IMG/VR virus record: IMGVR_UViG_3300046690_000455 | Location: 1 to 28,927 of that record | Strand: one strand, 5' to 3' | DNA length: 28,927 bases | From: a virus | In this document: positions 24,111 through 28,927 of the stretch, in pieces | How the letters are laid out: every line of letters starts with the position of its first letter | Numbering within the stretch: the first letter of the stretch is position 1 | Position numbers and translations under genes: made by a program | The notes under the pieces: generated by a model | Seen by the model: the letters and a program-made list of their open reading frames with translations, nothing else | What the model was told of the DNA's origin: nothing | Database searches by the model: none

Positions 24111-24689
24111 TTACGCTTGCGATTTCCGCGCTTCGATGCGCTCATTGAAGGCGACGACCTTGTCCATGATGTACTGGATGAGGTCGGGGTCGGCGGGGTA
24201 GATACGTACCTCGTCGTTCTGGTAGATCCGAAGCTCGGTCTGGATCTCGTACGGGTTCATCTCGTACTCGAGGCAGAAGTACGCCGCGTAGACGTAGAGC
24301 TGTTTCTCGGACGTTCGAGCGACACCGGTCTTCAAATCGTGGATCCGAAGGAACCGATCCCGGAAACCGATGGCGTCGGCAGTGCCGTAGAAGTTAGGCG
24401 AGTAGAACAACACCTGTTCCGGCGTCATGCCGAACTCGATGGCGTCGTTGATGTAGAGAGCCATCGTCGCCTGGTACGGATGCTCCATGTGTCGAGGGTC
24501 TTCGGAGACGAAGATTCTTCGGGTGATGGATCTGCTGGCGTGGTCATGAAGCAGAGTGCCCATCTGGGCTGCCGTGGCAGTACTGAACGCGTGATCGAAC
24601 TTGTCGTCCGAGTAGTTGATCCAGTGGTAGTTACTCGCGCTGAACATAGCGTGAGTTCCCACCAGATCCCAGTGCTTGTTGAAGAGCAC
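24111..24689 (-). CDS. RecB/Cas4-like PD-(D/E)XK exonuclease
   Basis: A 192-aa nuclease. Motifs in order: GTLLHDHA with His48, YGTADAIGF with Asp105, RIHDLKTG with Asp118 and Lys120, and QLYVY with Gln130/Tyr134. This is the H...D...D-x-K...Q-x-x-x-Y set of the RecB/AddB/Cas4 family. The N-terminus (FNKHWDLVGTHAMFSASNYH then WINY) matches related phage proteins, so the GTG at 24689 with AGGA upstream is chosen over a shorter ATG start at MFSAS. It overlaps the VRR-NUC gene by 59 bp. The four-cysteine iron-sulphur cluster of true Cas4 is not evident. Likely role: end resection for phage recombination or replication. Confidence 0.85.
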   Translation of the reverse strand: MLFNKHWDLVGTHAMFSASNYHWINYSDDKFDHAFSTATAAQMGTLLHDHASRSITRRIFVSEDPRHMEHPYQATMALYINDAIEFGMTPEQVLFYSPNFYGTADAIGFRDRFLRIHDLKTGVARTSEKQLYVYAAYFCLEYEMNPYEIQTELRIYQNDEVRIYPADPDLIQYIMDKVVAFNERIEARKSQA

Positions 24690-24951
24690 GTAGAACGTCC
24701 TGTTCGTTGGAAGGGTGAATGAACGCAGCGAACGACATCTCGTCCAGCATCCGGACGTAGTAGTCCTGGTTAGGCTGGTGAGGCGTACGCGCATTCGCCT
24801 TGACTTCTAGCATGGCCCATCGGTCTCCGTAGAGCACCAATAGGTCTGGAATTCCCTGGAGGTAGCCCGAGTCGTTCTTGAGGATCACGCATCCAGGGAA
24901 TCTGCGGCGCAACCTCTTGATGAGATTCGCTTGGTATTCCCGCTCTAGCAA
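24631..24951 (-). CDS. VRR-NUC domain nuclease
   Basis: A 106-aa single-domain nuclease of the VRR-NUC (PD-(D/E)XK) class. It opens MLEREYQANLIKRLRRRFPG, and the catalytic core GIPDLLVLYGDRWAMLEVKA holds Asp36, Glu49 and Lys51 of the D...E-x-K site. Phage members of this size cut structured DNA such as Holliday junctions or flaps. TTG is the first start after an in-frame TAG, with GGAA seven bases upstream, and matches the N-terminus expected for the family. A sigma70-like promoter lies immediately upstream, so this is probably the first gene of the nuclease-RNAP operon. Confidence 0.9.
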   Translation of the reverse strand: MLEREYQANLIKRLRRRFPGCVILKNDSGYLQGIPDLLVLYGDRWAMLEVKANARTPHQPNQDYYVRMLDEMSFAAFIHPSNEQDVLRALQQALGSGGNSRYVQRE

Positions 24952-24971
24952 AGGCTTATTCCGCCCCTTCT

Positions 24972-25001
24972 ATCATATGCCACGTTTGCGCCACGTGTTA
25001 A
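24972..25001 (-). promoter_or_regulatory. Sigma70-like promoter for the VRR-NUC operon
   Basis: On the minus strand, -35 TTAACA (25001-24996, 5/6 of consensus) and -10 TATGAT (24977-24972, 5/6) are 18 bp apart. Transcription would begin near 24965, leaving a leader of about 14 nt before the TTG start. The spacer holds a direct repeat ACGTGGC-N4-ACGTGGC, 11 bp apart, and CGCCAC/GTGGCG arms flank the -35; both are possible operator features. Confidence 0.6.
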
Positions 25002-25012
25002 TATCTGTGGCG

Positions 25013-25504
25013 TCAGATCTCACGGAACCTCTGGTACGTGGGCCAGACTTCGGACTGGGTTGCGGCGGCGAGCCATATGTCCATCTCTTTCAGACCGTAC
25101 CTGATCGCCGCTTCTCTGGGGCTTCCGAACTTCTCGCCGCTGTCTATCTCCTCGAGGGGCGAGGCGGGCGATATCGGAGCGGACTTGAACTGCTTGAAGT
25201 ACTGACTTGCGAACCACCGTGGGCGCCACATGAGATTGTCAGCGCGGTTGTTGGTCCGGTCTCCGTCGAGATTGATCGGAGTGTCGAACGCCTCTTGTGG
25301 GGGCGGGAGCAGGAAGGCGATCGCGACCAGGATGGAGACCGCGCGCTTGTACTGAACGTAGTTCTTTGTGAGCCCGACGTTCACTATCCCGAACTGATTC
25401 ACCATCAGTGTCATGATTCGGTCGTTGTCGTCGTTGCGGACGAGTCCGGTGTCACTGACGGAGTAGCCAGGGAAGGACTGTATCGAACGCCATTCGGTGA
25501 TCAT
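25013..25504 (-). CDS. NUMOD4/HNH-like protein
   Basis: A 163-aa protein. Residues 5-24 (WRSIQSFPGYSVSDTGLVRN) are a NUMOD4-type DNA-binding motif. Residues about 54-93 follow the HNH layout (SILVAIAFL ... TPINLDGDRTNNRADNLMW), but the usual catalytic His of NHIDG is Asn here and the His before LVAxAF is Ser, so cleavage activity is doubtful. The C-terminal part (SGEKFGSPREAAIRYGL) resembles a NUMOD1-like DNA-binding segment. The ATG at 25504 is preceded by GGGGA about ten bases upstream; longer ORF versions extend into the inverted-repeat gap and are not favoured. It may be a homing-type gene or a sequence-specific DNA-binding protein. Confidence 0.75.
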   Translation of the reverse strand: MITEWRSIQSFPGYSVSDTGLVRNDDNDRIMTLMVNQFGIVNVGLTKNYVQYKRAVSILVAIAFLLPPPQEAFDTPINLDGDRTNNRADNLMWRPRWFASQYFKQFKSAPISPASPLEEIDSGEKFGSPREAAIRYGLKEMDIWLAAATQSEVWPTYQRFREI

Positions 25505-25560
25505 AGAAAGAGTCCCCACTCTCTTCGACGCAGATGGCCCTGCGTAAATGGTACATAAGC

Positions 25561-25763
25561 GGCGTTGCTGATCGTTTTGCAAGAACTCGGGCGCTCATGT
25601 CAAATGTCAAATCTGAATCGCAAAACTTTTCGTTTCTACGACTTCAATATCTGCGTTACAGATATTAGAAACTTATTTCTGGGTAGTTTTGCTCTTCAGA
25701 TTTGTTATTTGTCATGGACGAGGCCCGAGATGTCCTAGTTTCTTGCAAATCACGGGCCACGCC
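25561..25763. repeat. 203-bp imperfect inverted repeat (AT-rich dyad)
   Basis: The arms converge on 25656. The core arms 25596-25627 and 25685-25716 match at 27 of 32 positions when one is reverse-complemented (shared blocks CATG, CAAATCTGAA, GCAAAACT). The match continues outward with small gaps: CTCGGGC (25586-25592 / 25723-25729), TTTGCAAGAA (25576-25585 / 25740-25749) and GGCGT (25561-25565 / 25759-25763). It fills most of the 269-bp gap between the HNH-like and helicase genes and is more AT-rich than its surroundings. Candidate roles are an origin, a regulatory site or a structured RNA. Confidence 0.85.
25646..25666. repeat. Central perfect 8-bp hairpin of the 203-bp dyad
   Basis: AATATCTG at 25646-25653, a 5-base loop, and CAGATATT at 25659-25666. 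Beyond an 8-base bulge on the left, GTTTCT (25632-25637) pairs with AGAAAC (25667-25672). Confidence 0.75.
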
Positions 25764-25773
25764 AGCACGACGA

Positions 25774-26961
25774 TCACCTGACCAAGCCGCCAAGTTTGGC
25801 GACGAACTCGATCTCGTTGAAGCTCTGTTTCGTCTCCAATGAGGCTCTCACCGCGCGGTCGATCGCGGCGCTCGAGAAAAGTGTCAGGTAATTAAGTTCC
25901 TTATAGGGTGTATCGAGGCGATCTACCCTACCATGTGCCTGATTCCACGTTCTGTACGAATATGTCAACGAGTGGAACAGAGTCGCATTCGTCGTCGTAC
26001 AGTTCCAAGCTTCGGCTCCCGCTGTGTACTGAACGAGGTAGACCCACTCATTACCGTCCGGAACAGGCTGATGCTTATGCCCATTCCATTCCGCAAGAGT
26101 AACACCTGTCTCCGGGTTCAGCTTCCGCAACTCCGTCAATTCGTAGTCGAAGTTGTAGAAGACAATCAAGCGGGGATGTACCTCGAGCTGAGTTTTCACA
26201 GCACGCAATCTCGTCGCATCCGAGTACACAATCTTGCGCATCGTGTAGAAGAGCTCGGGCACACTTCGGATGGGGCGGTTCTCGTATGGATTCCATCGCT
26301 CCTTCAGAAGCTCATCGACCATCTTCTGGTCGTACTCGACTTCGATGTCCCTGGAAATCCTCTTGGTATGCCGCTCGTAAGGCATGTGAACCAGGAGCTG
26401 TTTCCTGAGACGAATGAGCTTTCCCTCGGCGACGTAGTGGTCAACCTTGGGGAACTTGCTGTACGCGTTGTAGACGACGTGCTCTCGCTTGAACGTGGAT
26501 CTGTTGGGGTAGAGCCCGTTAGCGATGAACACGGATACGTAGTCCAGCCAAGTGTCGCCAGGAGTGGCACTCAGTAGGATCCAGTTGTTGCGCTTCGCGA
26601 TGAACTCGAACGCCCTCGCCCAAGCTCCACTGCCAACGAGACGTTGCTCGTCGAAGATGAAGAAGGCGTTCTTGACGTTCTTGTACTTCGTGATGTTGTT
26701 CCATGAGTCCACGCGCAGAACGCCAGCCAGCGTCAGCTCTTTGGACTTACCAACGCCGCACCGCGCGAACTCGGTCTCCCAGTCAAGAGAGTCACGTTTC
26801 CGCGCGGTGGTTATGACGTAGACGTCTTTCGGCGCTTCTTTCTCGATGTAGTAGGCAGCCGCAGTACGAGACTTGCCGGTACCCACGCCACCCCAGAGGA
26901 TCTTGCCGTTACTGAGCTCGTCGACGGCTTTCCGCTGGTGCGGGTAAAGGTCTAACGCCAT
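25774..26961 (-). CDS. DEAD-like superfamily 2 helicase/ATPase
   Basis: A 395-aa SF2 ATPase. Motif [14 protein letters not shown] then [11 protein letters not shown] (Walker A, Lys30). Motif II: FIFDEQR (Asp104, Glu105; DEQR rather than DEAH/DEAD). Motif [11 protein letters not shown] (131-138). Motif [21 protein letters not shown] then QAHGRVDR (341-348, arginine fingers Arg345/Arg348). The compact SNF2/DEAD layout is common in actinobacteriophage replication modules, where it probably unwinds or remodels DNA at forks or recombination intermediates. The ATG follows AGGAG by seven bases. Upstream lies the 55-aa gene; downstream lies the 203-bp palindrome. Confidence 0.9.
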   Translation of the reverse strand: MALDLYPHQRKAVDELSNGKILWGGVGTGKSRTAAAYYIEKEAPKDVYVITTARKRDSLDWETEFARCGVGKSKELTLAGVLRVDSWNNITKYKNVKNAFFIFDEQRLVGSGAWARAFEFIAKRNNWILLSATPGDTWLDYVSVFIANGLYPNRSTFKREHVVYNAYSKFPKVDHYVAEGKLIRLRKQLLVHMPYERHTKRISRDIEVEYDQKMVDELLKERWNPYENRPIRSVPELFYTMRKIVYSDATRLRAVKTQLEVHPRLIVFYNFDYELTELRKLNPETGVTLAEWNGHKHQPVPDGNEWVYLVQYTAGAEAWNCTTTNATLFHSLTYSYRTWNQAHGRVDRLDTPYKELNYLTLFSSAAIDRAVRASLETKQSFNEIEFVAKLGGLVR

Positions 26962-26977
26962 GGGGGGACTCCTGCTA

Positions 26978-27145
26978 CTACGCCGCTACATCCTTCTGGG
27001 CGAGCGGCTTGACGGTGAAGAAGCTGAAGGTGGGGGCTTCAGGCTTGGAGGGCTTGAAAACGGGCTTGGGGGCCGGCTTCCAGGCTATGAGTCTCTCGTA
27101 ACCGAGTTCAAGCGCCAGCTCGTCGAATATCGGGGTGTTGGACAT
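26978..27145 (-). CDS. Small Pro/Lys-rich protein, unknown
   Basis: A 55-aa protein (starts [20 protein letters not shown]) with a helical N-terminal half and a tail of repeated KP/PK/SKP units ending [17 protein letters not shown] lies nine bases before the ATG. It ends with two stop codons in a row (TAGTAG), 16 bp before the helicase ATG. No known family; the Pro-Lys tail suggests a flexible adaptor or nucleic-acid-binding peptide. Because it directly precedes the helicase with a good ribosome site, I regard it as a real gene. Confidence 0.65.
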   Translation of the reverse strand: MSNTPIFDELALELGYERLIAWKPAPKPVFKPSKPEAPTFSFFTVKPLAQKDVAA

Positions 27146-27186
27146 GAGACGGTTCCTTTGCGTTTGATGTGGCTTTTGAGGTGTGA

Positions 27187-27216
27187 AACATAGTCCGGGA
27201 TTGAGAGGCGGGGCAA
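27187..27216 (-). promoter_or_regulatory. Weak promoter candidate upstream of the 55-aa/helicase genes
   Basis: On the minus strand, TTGCCC (27216-27211) and TATGTT (27192-27187), 18 bp apart, each match the sigma70 consensus at four of six positions. It is placed in the 119-bp gap before the 55-aa gene. Weak support only. Confidence 0.25.
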
Positions 27217-27246
27217 AGACCCGTTAAGGATCCCTACCCCTGCCTC
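27205..27246. repeat. Imperfect hairpin in the 119-bp gap
   Basis: GAGGCGGGG (27205-27213) pairs with CCCC-T-GCCTC (27237-27246) with one bulged base and a 23-nt loop. No T-run follows on either side, so a terminator is not proven; it could also mask or overlap the weak promoter candidate. Confidence 0.45.
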
Positions 27247-27264
27247 ACACTCCGTCCCCGACCC

Positions 27265-27678
27265 TCAGACGAGCCCCACGATGTGGCGGGCGGTCTCCTC
27301 GGCGAATGGCGCCGTGCTGTCCATCTCCTTGAAATGCGTGGCGTCAGCCTGCCTCTGCATGGCGGCTTCGACCAGCTTGAGAACGTCCTCGTACTTCTCC
27401 TCGTCCGTCATGGCCGGGACGAAGTTCTTCTTGAAGCCCTCGTCCGTGTAGACCTTGAAGCCAGTATCGGACTTCGTGACCCAGTACCCCACGAAGGCTC
27501 TGGCGTTCTTCTGGTGCGGCTCCCGGATCTTGACGTAGAGGTTGGAGCGGTCCTTGATCGCGTCGGTGCTCAGGATCTCGCCGCCGCACCACTTCGCCAC
27601 GTCGCGGATGTTGCCGGGGGTGACCTGGAAGGCTTCGATCTCGAACGTCGTACGGGTGAACTTGCTGGGCTCTTCCAC
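27265..27678 (-). CDS. Conserved phage protein (FxAxQVT / WCGG family), function unknown
   Basis: A 137-aa protein. Its opening FEIEAFQVTPGNIRDVAKWC followed by GG, the central YVKIREP, then AFVGYWVTKS and FKVYTDEGFKKNFVPA, follow a pattern widespread in phages: 'F-x-A-x-Q-(V/W)-T ... WCGG ... GDW(I/V) ... F-x-x-(F/Y)', a small beta-rich protein of unknown role (PGDYG-like). Residues 90-137 are helical (DEEKYEDVLKLVEAAMQRQA) and specific to this version. The start is GTG after AGGAGGA with a six-base spacer. Confidence 0.75.
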   Translation of the reverse strand: MEEPSKFTRTTFEIEAFQVTPGNIRDVAKWCGGEILSTDAIKDRSNLYVKIREPHQKNARAFVGYWVTKSDTGFKVYTDEGFKKNFVPAMTDEEKYEDVLKLVEAAMQRQADATHFKEMDSTAPFAEETARHIVGLV

Positions 27679-27692
27679 GTTCTTCCTCCTGA

Positions 27693-27896
27693 TCAGGCGG
27701 TGAGGCGGTGCCGGCGTCGGTTTGTCTTGGGGTTGTGGACCACCGTCAGTGGTATGACGACCCGCCTCCGCCAGACGATGTCCGCCCGCCTCAGAATGGC
27801 GAGCTTCTTCTCAGCACGGATGTCACTGCCGACGTCGAGACCGACCGCCACGGCGATCACGAACAACGACATCGCGATGATGTACACGAGCAGCAT
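27693..27896 (-). CDS. Small membrane protein, 67 aa
   Basis: An N-terminal membrane segment (LLVYIIAMSLFVIAVAVGLDV, about residues 2-21 by eye) is followed by a very basic tail (EKKLAILRR, WRRRVVIPLTV, KTNRRRHRL). By the positive-inside rule the tail is probably cytoplasmic. The ATG shares one base with the TAA of the 44-aa gene (TAATG), so the two are co-translated. No family recognised. A holin or antiholin is possible in principle but not supported beyond size; the early-region location argues against it. Confidence 0.65.
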   Translation of the reverse strand: MLLVYIIAMSLFVIAVAVGLDVGSDIRAEKKLAILRRADIVWRRRVVIPLTVVHNPKTNRRRHRLTA

Positions 27897-28030
27897 TAGC
27901 TTTCCTCCTTGTCGAACGGGCACTTCGTTTCGGGAACAGGTGAACGGGTGTTGTCCGCGATGGTGACGCCGAAGATCACACCCATGAGCATGATCGCGGC
28001 TCCGGCCACCATGGACCAGAAGATCGTCAC
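27896..28030 (-). CDS. Small membrane protein, 44 aa
   Basis: A 44-aa protein (MTIFWSMVAGAAIMLMGVIF ...) with one hydrophobic helix covering about residues 2-23 and a short hydrophilic tail containing one Cys and ending KEES. The GTG makes a GTGA overlap with the stop of the putative ssDNA-binding protein gene, and its own stop overlaps the next ATG, so three genes are translationally linked. Function unknown. Confidence 0.65.
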   Translation of the reverse strand: MTIFWSMVAGAAIMLMGVIFGVTIADNTRSPVPETKCPFDKEES

Positions 28031-28596
28031 CGCTCGATCGCCCTCTGGTGCTCTTCCTCGACCCACTCACCCTCGACGTCGATGATGTTCGGGTCGTCGC
28101 CCGGGGGAAGCGCGTACTGACCGTCGGGGCCGATCTCGGGGATGTGCGCGTACTTCAGCTCCAGCGGGTCCTCGTGGATCGTGCCGACGATCGACTGCAG
28201 GTAGGCCGTCCTGCCGTTCTTGCCGTTCACCAACCAGTCGTACGGCCGGATGATCAGCTCGACGTTGTCGAACTCGGGCCAGTCCATGACCTCGGCGGAC
28301 TCCTCGTCCAGCAGGGTGCGGACGCCCTTGGACTTGGCGTAGATGTGCATACGGGGCTTCGAGCGGCCCTTGAAGCTGACCTTGACCTTGAGGCTCAGGT
28401 CGCCCTCCTCGCCCTCCTCACGGGGACGCAGGCGCTTGACGTTCCACCCGTCCTTCAGCATCTGCTCGCCGATGTCCTCGGGGAGGACCACGGTGAAGTT
28501 GCGGTCTCCCTCGGCGTTGAACATCCGCTCCTCGCCGGCGAAGTTCCGGAAGATGATGCGGACACCTTCGAGAAGAACACTCTTCTCTTCAGCCAT
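28027..28596 (-). CDS. Putative phage ssDNA-binding protein
   Basis: A 189-aa acidic protein. Beta-rich blocks GVRIIFRNFAGEERMFNAEG then DRNFTVVL, DGWNVKRLRPREE, LSLKVKVSFKGRSKPRMHIY and VELIIRPYDWLVNGKNGRTA followed by YLQSIVGTI define a conserved actinobacteriophage family that, from memory, is often annotated as ssDNA-binding. The layout fits an OB-like fold with an acidic C-terminal tail (EGEWVEEEHQ), the type of tail that recruits partners in SSBs. Codons are strongly G/C-ending, suggesting abundant expression as expected of an SSB. GAGGAGAA precedes the ATG. The function is inferred; no classical SSB motif is present. Confidence 0.6.
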   Translation of the reverse strand: MAEEKSVLLEGVRIIFRNFAGEERMFNAEGDRNFTVVLPEDIGEQMLKDGWNVKRLRPREEGEEGDLSLKVKVSFKGRSKPRMHIYAKSKGVRTLLDEESAEVMDWPEFDNVELIIRPYDWLVNGKNGRTAYLQSIVGTIHEDPLELKYAHIPEIGPDGQYALPPGDDPNIIDVEGEWVEEEHQRAIER

Positions 28597-28747
28597 TCTT
28601 GTTCTCCTCGTAGAGATGGATCTTCATGAGCTCGTGCCTCATCGCATCCTGCACGATGTACTTGACGTCGAGCGTGTAGGCGTAGAAGAACGAGTGGTGC
28701 GAGGGCCTGAAGCCCATGCTGTAGACCAGCCGGCGTACGAGACGCAC
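28589..28747 (-). CDS. Small protein, 52 aa, unknown
   Basis: A 52-aa protein (MRLVRRLVYSMGFRPSHHSF, then FYAYTLDVKYIVQDAMRHEL) that starts with GTG immediately after the TAG of the upstream gene and whose stop overlaps the next ATG by 8 bp. The N-terminus is basic; no membrane segment. Its start has no strong ribosome site, so it is probably coupled to the upstream gene; an internal ATG at codon 11 is an alternative start. Function unknown. Confidence 0.55.
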   Translation of the reverse strand: MRLVRRLVYSMGFRPSHHSFFYAYTLDVKYIVQDAMRHELMKIHLYEENKNG

Positions 28748-28927
28748 CTAGATCACCCAGTCGTCTTCCGACGCCTTAGACGGGTTCTCAGCCTGCAGCT
28801 TCGCGGCGGTCTGTGCGTCGTGGATGACGAAGTCGACGGTCTCGCCTTCTCTGGTTGTCATCACCTCGACCGAACCGAGAACCAGACGCTCGCCGTTGAC
28901 GTAGGTGACTACGGACTGCTTCTTGGG
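28748..28927 (-). CDS. Hypothetical protein (partial, N-terminus outside window)
   Basis: The last 59 codons and stop are visible, ending NPSKASEDDWVI. The visible part has two beta strands (SVVTYVNGERLVLGSVEVMT) and a helix (HDAQTAAKLQAEN), acidic toward the C-terminus. No family recognised. It is followed directly by the 52-aa gene (TAG then GTG). Confidence 0.6.
   Translation of the reverse strand, partial: PKKQSVVTYVNGERLVLGSVEVMTTREGETVDFVIHDAQTAAKLQAENPSKASEDDWVI

Noticed and set aside
24111-24689. True Cas4 and therefore a CRISPR adaptation module
   Set aside because: No clear four-cysteine cluster, no Cas1/Cas2 and no repeat-spacer array in the window.
25452-25598. 48-aa minus-strand ORF starting in the palindrome and overlapping the HNH-like gene
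   Set aside because: No ribosome site; its start lies in the repeat and it shares bases with a better-supported gene.
25708-25777. 21-aa GTG frame with a GTGA overlap to the helicase stop, followed by a 16-aa frame
   Set aside because: Too short, without ribosome sites, and lying in the palindrome arm; listed under the repeat instead.
27693-27896. Holin for the endolysin
   Set aside because: It has one membrane segment and a basic tail, but lies in the early region nearly 10 kb from the lysin with no supporting motif.

Overview
The window is a contiguous stretch of a tailed, siphovirus-type (HK97-fold) bacteriophage genome. Every supported gene reads on the minus strand, so transcription runs from high to low coordinates. 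Genes are packed tightly with ATGA/GTGA/TAATG-type overlaps and many GTG or TTG starts. The sequence is moderately GC-rich, with long antisense ORFs that are artefacts of third-position GC. The amidase endolysin with two Cpl-7 (CW_7) repeats, the ReqiPepy6 Gp37-like tail protein and the overall protein flavour point to a Gram-positive, most likely actinobacterial, host. The host genus cannot be fixed from sequence alone.

In transcription order, 28927-21176 is an early/DNA-metabolism region: two small unknown proteins, a putative ssDNA-binding protein, two tiny membrane proteins, a conserved phage protein, a 55-aa Pro/Lys-rich protein, a DEAD-like SF2 helicase, an NUMOD4/HNH-like protein, a VRR-NUC nuclease, a RecB/Cas4-like exonuclease, an 889-aa protein with the catalytic hallmarks of a two-barrel (YonO/QDE-1-type) RNA polymerase flanked by helix-turn-helix segments, and a small conserved protein. 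The helicase-HNH gap holds a 203-bp imperfect palindrome. A good sigma70-like promoter precedes VRR-NUC.

A 281-bp non-coding gap (20895-21175) with a 17-bp perfect inverted repeat separates this from the late region: tail spike, G-run-rich spacer, putative small terminase, HNH endonuclease, endolysin, gp6-like connector, GMKWG-motif protein, large terminase, portal, a protease-major capsid fusion, head closure and tail terminator proteins, major tail protein 1, tail assembly chaperone, a second major-tail-protein paralogue, a fibre-like protein, an 82-aa unknown, an HK97 gp10-like protein, a 1847-aa tape measure, distal tail protein and the start of a Gp37-like tail-tip protein that runs off the window.

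The most notable points are the RNA-polymerase-like gene (a candidate phage-encoded transcriptase for the late genes, by inference), the large AT-rich palindrome, the paired major tail proteins with unlike codon use, and a beta-rich C-terminal module shared by the capsid and major tail proteins.
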